A stretch of DNA of 64,000 bases from Micromonospora olivasterospora. GTDB taxonomy: Bacteria > Actinomycetota > Actinomycetes > Mycobacteriales > Micromonosporaceae. This document shows positions 57,268 through 64,000 of this stretch, one piece after another. Location of the stretch: assembly GCF_007830265.1 (NCBI RefSeq), contig NZ_VLKE01000001.1:6076001-6140000 (forward strand). Reading direction: 5' to 3'. Each line of letters starts with the position of its first letter. Position 1 is the stretch's first letter. A model generated the notes under the pieces. It had not been told where the DNA came from. It did not search any database and saw nothing but the letters and a program-made list of their open reading frames with translations. The translations under genes were made by a program, and so were the position numbers.

Positions 57268-60200
57268 AAGGTCACCACCCCCGGAAGCCGCCACACTGGC
57301 CGGACCCGACGCATCGACCTCCGCCGCGTCGACACCCTGCCCGCTGCGCAGCGACTGCCACCGATCTGCATCAACCTCCATCGCCTCCACCGAAAACGGT
57401 GAAGCCTGCTGCGACTGGTCCGGTCCCACGACAGAAACCAACCCAGCGCCACCACCGACAGCCGACCCCCCCGAAGCCGACACACTGGCCGGATCGAACG
57501 CATCGGTCTCCTCCCAGCCCGTAGCGCCAGGCGAGGGTTGCTGTGGACTGGGATAGTCGGTCATCTCGATGTCGTCGCGGGAGGTGCTCTGCCCCTGGAT
57601 CAACTGGATCGGCGACCCACCCACGTCCGGCATCTTCTGCCACAAATTCCAGACCGAAGTTTGGGGGATGAGGCCACCGGACCAAAACTCCACTGAATCG
57701 GGGTCGTAGGGGCGATCGTCGGGGCCGCGCTGACCATTCAGCGATCTGGCCCAGTCGTTCACCCACTCCCCCAGCGTTTCCTCAGCCCCCTGCCACTCGT
57801 CGGGCAGAACCCCGTCTGGGAGCCTGTCCGCCAACCACGCACGGAGGTTCTCACCGTCCGCGCCGGGCCGGAAGCCAACCACGGCTTCTCGAGTGACGTA
57901 CGCCTCCACCGGAAGCAGCCCTTGTGCCGTGGGCTCCTCCGCCGCACGGGCCGGATCCGGCGCGTGGATCGCATCCGGGCCTGCGGCGTCGGGCGCGGGT
58001 TGCTGTGGACCCGGTTCCAGGTCCTTCGGCGACAACCTGGGCGTCGCGAAATTCAGAGCCTCCCCCGGCACCGTCGATGGATCCCCCACACCGGCATCGT
58101 CCGACTCGTAACCGGGGAATCCTGGTGGCACGGCGTGACGATCTTCCCAAACCTTTTGCGCGGAGGCCGGGCCCTGCGCCGCGCTGGCCGCGCCCCGCGG
58201 CCGCTTCAAAGGACCAAAACTGCCCACCACACCCGCGTAGTGAGGCTTGAGAACATTCACGATGTCCTGCAGATCCTCGGCAGACAGACTCAGGACAGCG
58301 TCATGCTTATGCGGGCCCATCAGCGATGCGTCTTTCCTGTCCGGAACACCGGCCCCGTGCACCACCTCATGCACATACACCGCAGGCTTCGCACCGGCCG
58401 CCCAACGCCACTGATCCGTCTCTTCACCCGCCCCAACGACCGTGACCTCCTGATGGGCCAGCTTGGAATTGTTCACGAACTCCACTTCCCACCAGAGCCG
58501 CTTGTCGACCTCCGGCAACGTCGGCTCGCTCTTGTTCAGCTCGGCAACACCCGCCTGAGTGGCCTCCTGCACCTGCTTCACCGCGTCCGGCTGGCCCTCC
58601 ACATACAGCCGCCGCCGAATAGTCCACCGATCCAGACCCGGAACCAACTCGTACCGCACCGCGACCAACTCACCAAACAGCCGCCCCGGCCCACGCCTGT
58701 CATCATCGAACGGATGCGCACCACGCTTCGGCCGCCACAGCTCCGCATCAATCTCAACCGGCGGCAGATGCAGTAGTCCGAGCTCGCGGGCCTTCTCCGC
58801 GGCCGCCTCCCAACTGTCGACGCCGAGCTCCTTTGCCGCCAGCCGCAGCTGGTCCCCCACCGTAATCGGCGCTCGCCCGATCTCCGGCCCGATGACCCTC
58901 ACGTCCGTTGTCCGGCCCGCCGCCACGCGATAAAGCGCGCTGAGCTGAGTCGACGACAGCTTCACGTCAGATGCCGACTGGCCCGGTGCTGAATCCCGGG
59001 AAGCCGCCACCGGGGCATCGCCGGGCAGCAGATTGAGCCGGCGGGCCTCGGCGGCGACGTCCCGCCAACGCTTCTTGCCCAGCCCACGCATGCCCAGCGC
59101 ACGCATCGCCCAGTTCAGGTGGTCCCTTACCGTCTCCTTGCTCAACCCGAGCTGCTCCGCGATGTCGGAGGTTTCCCTGCCCCACTCCACGTGGTGCAGG
59201 ACCTCCTTCTGCCTCGGCGTCAGGTGCGGCCCCGATGCCGACTGGCCCGGTCCCACGGCAGAAGCCGACCCAGCACCAGCACCGACAGTTGGCCCCCCGG
59301 AAGTCGCCGCACTGGCCACGTCCCGCACGGTACTGTCGGGCAGCAGTCCGCGCCGGCGAGCCTCGGCCACGGCCTCCCACCGAGTGCCTACGCCCAGCTC
59401 ATGGTTTAGCCGGCGCCCCATTTTGCTTACCGCACGCCCGCTTCGGCCGCCCATCAGCTTCCCGATTTCGGCATAAGTCAGGCCCGTCGCCATGTGGTCC
59501 AGCACTCGGATCTCTTCCGGCGTCAGGATTACCGGCTTCGCCGACTGGTCCGGTCCCACGGCAGGAGCCCCAGCACCAGCACCGACAGCTGATCCCTCGG
59601 AAGCCGCCGCATGGCCCGGATCCGGCGCGTCGATCCCATCCATGCCCGTGGCGTCCGGCGAAGCATGCTGTGGACTGGAGTAGTCGGTCATCTCGATGTT
59701 CCGCGGAGACGGGGTATCCCACCCGTCCGACAACGCCGACCACGCCCGGCCATCCTCACCAGAAGCCCGGTAGCCCAGTAGAGGGAGGTCACCATCCCCG
59801 GAAGCCGCACTGGCCGCATCCGACGCGTCGATCCCACCCATGGTCATGACATCCGGCGAAGAGGGCTGTGGACTGGGGTTGTCGGTCATCTCGAAAGCAG
59901 CAGTGTGCTGCGACCGCCAGCCCTCGCCCATACCGCCGGTCGACTGTCCGGCCCCGGGCCCCTGACTCACACCCCCCACCACAGCCGCCCCGCTCGCGCT
60001 GGCATCCTGGCCGAAAGGCAACTGCGCCTGGCCCACGCCCGGCGCCCCGGACGCCTCGGGTAGCTGGCCAGAACGCGATTGTGACCCGCCCGCGTTCGCA
60101 CTCAACACTAGGCGCACCCTCTTCTTGCTGATGAGGCCGCCGGACAGCGTGGCGATGTCGTTGTACAGCAGGTCCATCGAATAAATACCGGGGCGGCCGC

Positions 60201-63200
60201 TGGCGACGAGCTTGTCCTTCATCATTCGGGCCCACTCTTCCACCAAGTACCCCATCCGCCCGGTTAGTGCCCCATATCTCCTTTCCAGAGATATCCCCTC
60301 TGGAATCTCGATCGTCGCCAGGAACTCCTTCAGGTTGCTGGCGCCATTGTCACCGGGATTGAAGGCGACCATCTTCCGCAGCAGATCCTGCTCCGCAGTC
60401 AACTGGACAGGACCCGGCTGCGACCCGCCCAAGTCCACCTGCGGCATCTTCTGCCACAAATCCTGGACGGAAGATTGGGGGATGAGGCCACCGGACCAAC
60501 GAGCCACCGAAGATGTGACGTATGGGTGGTGGCCGTCGGGGTCAAGCTGACCATTCAGTGACCTGGCCCAGTCGTTCACCCACTCCCTCAGCGTCCCCCC
60601 AGCCGTCTGCCCCTCGTCGGGCAGTTCAATCCCGTCTGGGAGTTGCCTGATCGCCAACATCTCACGGAGGTTGCGACCGCCCTCCACCGGCCGGAAGCCA
60701 ACCACATCCTGCCGAATGATCGTGGCGGGAATGTAGTGGCCGGGATTGTCGGGGTCGTTCAGCAGGGTGACCCGCCGACCCTCCGACGGCCCATACGCCT
60801 CCACCAGGCGCGGCCCTTCCCCCGCAGACTCCAGGACAGTGATCCGAACACCGGCGGCGTGAGCCAACAACGGCAGCAAGAACCGCTCCCCCATCAAGAA
60901 ACCACGGTCATGGGCGTTGAGGAAATCCAACCGCTCCTGCGGCACATCCGTCCACGGGGCCAGCATCAGCCCCAGCTCGGCACGCGCCGCGGTATACCGA
61001 TTCTCGATCTCCACCGGATCCAGGAAACGCGCGTCAACGACCCGGTCACCGACACCCGCCTGCAACAACCGCAGCACCTGCGCGGGATCCTGCTCCTGAA
61101 GCTCCTGCGCCCGCTGCCCCAAATACGGCAGGAAAACCCGCTGCCGCAACACCTCCGCCGGCAACCCCGCCCTATTCTCGGCCAACCAGCGACCCACCCG
61201 GACCTGCAAGAACGTGCTCACCCGCGCCAGCCGCGCCCCGTCCGGCCCACCACCCCGCCCCAACTCCGCCCGCACCCCATCAGGAACCGACAAGAACTCC
61301 ACCAGATCCGCGTCCAGAACCGAACCCAACAACTTCCCCACACCCGCCGGATCCTCAGCCACCAACGCCGACAACGCCGACCACGCCCGGCCATCCTCAC
61401 CAGCAGCCCGATAGCCCAGGGGAGGAACGTCACCACCCCCGGAAGCCGCCACACCGGCCGGACCCGACGCGTCGATCCCACCCATGCCCGTGGCGTCCGG
61501 CGAAGAATGCTGTGGACTGGAGTAGCCGGTCATCTCGGCGTCCTGCGGAGACGGGGTGTCCCGCCCCTCCGACAATGCCGACAACACCCGGCCACCAGGG
61601 TCCACTTCTAGCCGACCACGATCGGCCCCACCCTCGCCAAAAGCCACGTAGTTCAGGGGAGGCGGACCGTCGTCCCCGAAAGCCATCGCACCAGCCCGGC
61701 CCGGCGCATCGACCTCCGCCGCGTCGACACGCTGCCCGCCAGGCAGCGGCTGCCACCGATCTGCATCAACCTCGATCGCCTCCACCGAAAACGGTGGAAC
61801 CTGGTGCGACTGGTCCGGTCCCACGACAGAAACCAACCCAGCGCCACCACCGACAGCCGACCCCCCCGAAGCCGACACACCGGCCGGATCGAACGCATCG
61901 ATCCCATCCCAGGCGGTAGCGCCAGGCGAGGGTTGCTGTGGACCGGGATAGTCGGTCATCTCGATGCCGTCGCGGGAGGTGCTCTGCTCCTGGATCAACT
62001 GGATCGGCGACCCACCCACGTCCGGCATCTTCTGCCACAAATTCCAGACCGAAGTTTGGGGGATGAGGCCACCGGACCAAAACTCCACTGAATCGGGGTC
62101 GTAGGGGCGATCGTCGGGGCCGGGCTGACCATTCAGCGATTTGGCCCAGTCGTTCACCCACTCCCTCAGCGTTTCCTCAGCCGTCTGCCCCTCGTCGGGC
62201 AGTTCAATCCCGTCTGGGAGTTGCCTGATCGCCAACATCTCACGGAGGTTGCGACCGCCCTCCACCGGCCGGAAGCCAACCACATCCTGCCGAATGATCG
62301 TGGCGGGAAGGTAGTGGCCGGGATTGTCGGGATCGTCCAGCAGGGTGACCCGCGGGCCCTCCTGTGGACTGGGGATGTCGGTCATCTCGATGTCGCCCGG
62401 GGCAAGGCCCTCCAACTCCTCCGACGCCGGCGACCACGCCCGACCGCCAAGGTCCCATTGCCCACCGAACGGACCCGGCGCATCGATCGCACCCGTTCCC
62501 GCAGCGCCAGGCAAGGGTTGCTGTGGACCGGGGACGCCGGTCATCTCGAGATCAGCAGTGTCCTGCGACTGCCCGCCCCCGCCCACACCCCCCACCACAG
62601 CCGCCCTGCCCGTTCTCCGCGCTTCGCGGATCGCGTTCTTGCTGATGAGGCCGGCAGCCAACGTCTTCATCGAAATGCGATCGCCGCCGGCGGTGGTGCG
62701 CCGCCTCTCCACCCTTCGGGCCCACTCTTGCATCAAGTACGCCGTCGTGTCGTTCAGTACGTTGTGTTTCCTTTTCAGAGATATCCCTTCTGGAAGCTTT
62801 GCCTTCGTCTCCAGGAACTCGAGGAGGTTGCGGGGGCCGCCGTGGCTGGGCTCGAAGGCGACCATCTCCTTCAGCAGCTTTTTCTGCTCCTTGGTCAGCC
62901 TGACCGGACCCGACTGCGACCCCGCGTCCTTCTTCCGCCACAACCTCGCGACCGCACTGTGGCTGATGAGGCCACCGGACCAAGAGACCACCGACCGCAA
63001 GCTGTAGAAAAAGCCGTCGGGGTCGGGCTGACCATTCAGCGATTTGGCCCAGTCGTCCACCCACTCCCTCAACGTCCCCTTAGCCCTCTGCCCCACGTCG
63101 GGCAGAAGCCTGGCTGGGAGCCTGTCCGCCAACCACGCACGGAGGTTCTCACCGTCCGCGCCGGGCCGGAAGCCAACCACGGCTTCTCGGGTGACGTACG

Positions 63201-64000
63201 CCTCCACCGGGAGCAGCCCTTGTGCCGTGGGCTCCTCCGCCGCGTGGGCCGGATCCGGCGCGTGGATTGCATCCGGGCCTGCGGCGTCGGGCGCGGGTTG
63301 CTGTGGACCCGGTTCCAGGTCCTTCGGCGGCATCTTGGGCGTCGAGAGATCCAGCTCGTCCCGCGGCACCGTCGATGGATCCCACCCACCGTCATCCCCC
63401 GACTCGTAACCGGGGAATCCTGGTGGCACGGCGTGACCGGCTTTCCAAACCTCTTGCGCGGAGGCTGGGCCCTGGGCCGCGCTGGCTGCGCCCTGCGGCC
63501 GTACCGCAGGTCCATTGCTGCCTACCACACCTGCGTAGTGGGGCTTGAGTACATTCACGATGTCCTGCAGGTCCTTCTCGGACAGACTGAGGACAGCGTC
63601 ATGCTTATGCGGGCCCATCAGCGACGCGTCTTCCCTGTCGGGAACACCGGCGCCGTGCACCACCTCATGCACATACACCGCAGGCTTCGCACCGGCCGCC
63701 CAACGCCACTGATCCGTCTCGCTACCCGCGGCAACGACCGTGACCTCCTGATGGGCCAGGTCGGGATCGTCCACGAACCGCACTTCCCACCGCAGCGGCT
63801 TGTCGACCTCCGGCAACTTCAACTGGCTCTTGTTCAACTCGTCGACACCCGCCAGAGTGTCCCGCATCACCTGCTCAACCGCGTCCTTTGGACCCTTCAC
63901 ATACAACCGCCGCTGGATGAGCCACTCATCCCCATCAGCCAGCGCAAACCGCACCGCGACCAACTCACCAAACAGCCGCCCCGGCCCACCCTTGCCGCCC
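57061..64000 (-). CDS. Giant modular repeat protein with metzincin, LuxR-HTH and SGGLIS modules (5' end beyond window)
   Basis: The frame is open from the window edge to 57061, over 2300 codons; the true start lies outside. Order from N to C: metzincin-like domain A; Pro/Ala linker; SGGLIS units; more SGGLIS units with a partial OTU-like tail (GHYLPATIIRQ); repetitive linker; OTU-like module; SGGLIS units; three LuxR-type HTH domains; metzincin-like domain B; linker; SGGLIS unit; linker; then the frame is lost into out-of-frame codons after the G6T run at 57181. No membrane segment or signal peptide is visible in this part. The mosaic of peptidase-like, DNA-binding-like and linker repeats suggests a polymorphic effector, but no characterised homologue is known to me. 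Confidence 0.85.
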   Translation of the reverse strand, partial: GGKGGPGRLFGELVAVRFALADGDEWLIQRRLYVKGPKDAVEQVMRDTLAGVDELNKSQLKLPEVDKPLRWEVRFVDDPDLAHQEVTVVAAGSETDQWRWAAGAKPAVYVHEVVHGAGVPDREDASLMGPHKHDAVLSLSEKDLQDIVNVLKPHYAGVVGSNGPAVRPQGAASAAQGPASAQEVWKAGHAVPPGFPGYESGDDGGWDPSTVPRDELDLSTPKMPPKDLEPGPQQPAPDAAGPDAIHAPDPAHAAEEPTAQGLLPVEAYVTREAVVGFRPGADGENLRAWLADRLPARLLPDVGQRAKGTLREWVDDWAKSLNGQPDPDGFFYSLRSVVSWSGGLISHSAVARLWRKKDAGSQSGPVRLTKEQKKLLKEMVAFEPSHGGPRNLLEFLETKAKLPEGISLKRKHNVLNDTTAYLMQEWARRVERRRTTAGGDRISMKTLAAGLISKNAIREARRTGRAAVVGGVGGGGQSQDTADLEMTGVPGPQQPLPGAAGTGAIDAPGPFGGQWDLGGRAWSPASEELEGLAPGDIEMTDIPSPQEGPRVTLLDDPDNPGHYLPATIIRQDVVGFRPVEGGRNLREMLAIRQLPDGIELPDEGQTAEETLREWVNDWAKSLNGQPGPDDRPYDPDSVEFWSGGLIPQTSVWNLWQKMPDVGGSPIQLIQEQSTSRDGIEMTDYPGPQQPSPGATAWDGIDAFDPAGVSASGGSAVGGGAGLVSVVGPDQSHQVPPFSVEAIEVDADRWQPLPGGQRVDAAEVDAPGRAGAMAFGDDGPPPLNYVAFGEGGADRGRLEVDPGGRVLSALSEGRDTPSPQDAEMTGYSSPQHSSPDATGMGGIDASGPAGVAASGGGDVPPLGYRAAGEDGRAWSALSALVAEDPAGVGKLLGSVLDADLVEFLSVPDGVRAELGRGGGPDGARLARVSTFLQVRVGRWLAENRAGLPAEVLRQRVFLPYLGQRAQELQEQDPAQVLRLLQAGVGDRVVDARFLDPVEIENRYTAARAELGLMLAPWTDVPQERLDFLNAHDRGFLMGERFLLPLLAHAAGVRITVLESAGEGPRLVEAYGPSEGRRVTLLNDPDNPGHYIPATIIRQDVVGFRPVEGGRNLREMLAIRQLPDGIELPDEGQTAGGTLREWVNDWARSLNGQLDPDGHHPYVTSSVARWSGGLIPQSSVQDLWQKMPQVDLGGSQPGPVQLTAEQDLLRKMVAFNPGDNGASNLKEFLATIEIPEGISLERRYGALTGRMGYLVEEWARMMKDKLVASGRPGIYSMDLLYNDIATLSGGLISKKRVRLVLSANAGGSQSRSGQLPEASGAPGVGQAQLPFGQDASASGAAVVGGVSQGPGAGQSTGGMGEGWRSQHTAAFEMTDNPSPQPSSPDVMTMGGIDASDAASAASGDGDLPLLGYRASGEDGRAWSALSDGWDTPSPRNIEMTDYSSPQHASPDATGMDGIDAPDPGHAAASEGSAVGAGAGAPAVGPDQSAKPVILTPEEIRVLDHMATGLTYAEIGKLMGGRSGRAVSKMGRRLNHELGVGTRWEAVAEARRRGLLPDSTVRDVASAATSGGPTVGAGAGSASAVGPGQSASGPHLTPRQKEVLHHVEWGRETSDIAEQLGLSKETVRDHLNWAMRALGMRGLGKKRWRDVAAEARRLNLLPGDAPVAASRDSAPGQSASDVKLSSTQLSALYRVAAGRTTDVRVIGPEIGRAPITVGDQLRLAAKELGVDSWEAAAEKARELGLLHLPPVEIDAELWRPKRGAHPFDDDRRGPGRLFGELVAVRYELVPGLDRWTIRRRLYVEGQPDAVKQVQEATQAGVAELNKSEPTLPEVDKRLWWEVEFVNNSKLAHQEVTVVGAGEETDQWRWAAGAKPAVYVHEVVHGAGVPDRKDASLMGPHKHDAVLSLSAEDLQDIVNVLKPHYAGVVGSFGPLKRPRGAASAAQGPASAQKVWEDRHAVPPGFPGYESDDAGVGDPSTVPGEALNFATPRLSPKDLEPGPQQPAPDAAGPDAIHAPDPARAAEEPTAQGLLPVEAYVTREAVVGFRPGADGENLRAWLADRLPDGVLPDEWQGAEETLGEWVNDWARSLNGQRGPDDRPYDPDSVEFWSGGLIPQTSVWNLWQKMPDVGGSPIQLIQGQSTSRDDIEMTDYPSPQQPSPGATGWEETDAFDPASVSASGGSAVGGGAGLVSVVGPDQSQQASPFSVEAMEVDADRWQSLRSGQGVDAAEVDASGPASVAASGGGDLSLLGYRAPGEDGRAWSALSALVAADPSGVGGCWVRFWTRIWWGSCRFLMGCGRSWGGVVGRTGGGWRG
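57175..57181 (-). other. G-GGG-GGT heptamer at a module junction (possible -1 frameshift site)
   Basis: In the reading frame of the giant gene the codons are GTG GGG GGT, so G GGG GGT fits the X XXY YYZ slippery pattern. A -1 slip gives GVGGLLGSVLDADL, matching the in-frame copy GVGKLLGSVLDADL at about 61340. A one-base deletion is the simpler alternative. Confidence 0.35.
57300..57750 (-). repeat. Long direct repeat R2, copy 1
   Basis: Closely similar to 61695-62145 (offset 4395 bp). It covers the linker and the SVEFWSGGLIPQTSVWNLW unit. Confidence 0.8.
57836..58702 (-). repeat. Long direct repeat R3, copy 1 (metzincin B and linker)
   Basis: Similar to 63134-64000 at a constant offset of 5298 bp, with more divergence than R1. 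It includes the metzincin-like domain and the LEPGPQQPAPDAAG linker. Confidence 0.8.
58240..58735 (-). other. Metzincin-like domain, copy B
   Basis: The second copy has the same motif HEVVHGAGVPD (58339-58371) and Met-turn SLMGPH. It follows the HTH triplet directly and begins GRLFGELVAVRYELVPG. It corresponds to copy A at a constant offset of 5298 bp. Confidence 0.65.
58771..59526 (-). other. Three tandem LuxR-type helix-turn-helix domains inside the giant protein
   Basis: Domain 1 (59526-59341) LTPEEIRVLDHMATGLTYAE...ARRRGLL; domain 2 (59223-59026) LTPRQKEVLHHVEWGRETSD, LSKETVRDHLN, ARRLNLL; domain 3 (58959-58771) LSSTQLSALYRVAAGRTTD, ARELGLL. Domains 1 and 2 keep the GerE pattern; domain 3 is more divergent. 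They are separated by Ala/Gly/Ser linkers. Internal LuxR HTHs in a protein with peptidase-like domains are unusual. Confidence 0.75.
60725..61400 (-). other. OTU-like module, uninterrupted copy
   Basis: Reads RAWSALSALVAEDPAGVGKL, LARVSTFLQVRVGRWLAENR, RQRVFLPYLGQRAQEL, then FLLPLLAHAAGVRITVLES and NPGHYIPATIIRQ. The C-terminal strand-His pattern (LL.....GHY) resembles OTU-type cysteine peptidases, but a clear catalytic Cys loop is not visible and this copy has lost about 45 residues seen in the copies at 54.6 and 56.6 kb. Assignment is tentative. Confidence 0.4.
61695..62145 (-). repeat. Long direct repeat R2, copy 2
   Basis: Partner of 57300-57750 with a constant 4395-bp offset; small substitutions only. 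Confidence 0.8.
63134..64000 (-). repeat. Long direct repeat R3, copy 2 (metzincin A and linker)
   Basis: Partner of 57836-58702; it runs to the window edge and may continue outside. Confidence 0.8.
63535..64000 (-). other. Metzincin-like domain, copy A
   Basis: Contains HEVVHGAGVPD (63637-63669), matching the zinc-binding HExxHxxGxxD pattern of metzincins such as snapalysin, followed by DASLMGPHKHD with a candidate Met-turn. Upstream strands include RRLYVKGPKDAV and WRWAAGAKPAVYVHE. All predicted ligands are present, so activity is plausible. Confidence 0.65.

Noticed and set aside
52600..63100. Possible CRISPR array
   Set aside because: The repeats are long coding modules of tens to hundreds of bases with protein-level conservation, not short regular repeats with unique spacers.

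Overview
The window is high-GC actinobacterial DNA. The gene style (dense operons with 4-bp ATGA/GTGA overlaps, many GTG starts, FHA and Ser/Thr-kinase signalling, a Cds1-type cysteine desulfhydrase) points to Micromonosporaceae or a close relative. This assignment is by resemblance only. No rRNA, tRNA or CRISPR was seen.

Layout. (1) 1-10308, + strand: an operon with a hydantoinase/oxoprolinase A-B pair, a dipeptide-type ABC importer (binding protein, two permeases, two ATPases) and a TIM-barrel sugar epimerase. The binding-protein gene is split by a complete IS4-family element with 18-bp inverted repeats and a 10-bp target duplication; removing the element and one duplication restores a 538-codon frame. 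(2) 10343-13581, - strand: a molybdate importer with a TOBE/HTH regulator. (3) 13771-15897: a scar where a 5'-truncated TnpB gene (right end retained) abuts a 5'-truncated P450 and the tail of a glyoxalase-like gene. (4) 15990-29235: a catabolic island. A leftward arm (NTF2-like, FAD oxidoreductase, cupin, aldehyde dehydrogenase, amidohydrolase) diverges from a rightward arm (Cds1-like PLP enzyme, polyamine-type ABC importer with fused permeases, IclR regulator, second aldehyde dehydrogenase). Two IclR-like palindromes lie in front of the rightward genes. (5) 29328-36357: small regulators, a frameshifted histidine kinase, an XRE regulator plus alcohol dehydrogenase sharing an inverted 23-bp element, and several gene remnants. 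(6) 36405-43188: an ABC-F protein with an upstream leader ORF, then a PknF/Rv1747-like kinase, FHA-ABC transporter and partner gene. (7) 43754-51081: an Fbp-type ABC importer divergent from a two-component system, then a second P450. (8) 51230-64000, - strand: a lectin-like/DUF6461-like gene downstream of a giant repetitive gene that runs off the window.

The giant locus is the most unusual part. The open frame 64000-57061 (over 2300 codons) carries two metzincin-like domains (HEVVHGAGVPD), three tandem LuxR-type helix-turn-helix domains inside the protein, an OTU-like module, many copies of an SGGLIS-centred helical repeat, and a repeated acidic/proline linker. Downstream, about 4.6 kb of homologous modules continues in shifted frames. 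Two of these breaks sit at identical G6T runs that fit a -1 slippery heptamer. The arrangement resembles a polymorphic-toxin or effector locus with displaced cassettes and a neighbouring immunity-like gene, but that role is inference.

Caution: the frame breaks in hyuB and the histidine kinase lie in G/C homopolymers, so some of these could be sequence errors.
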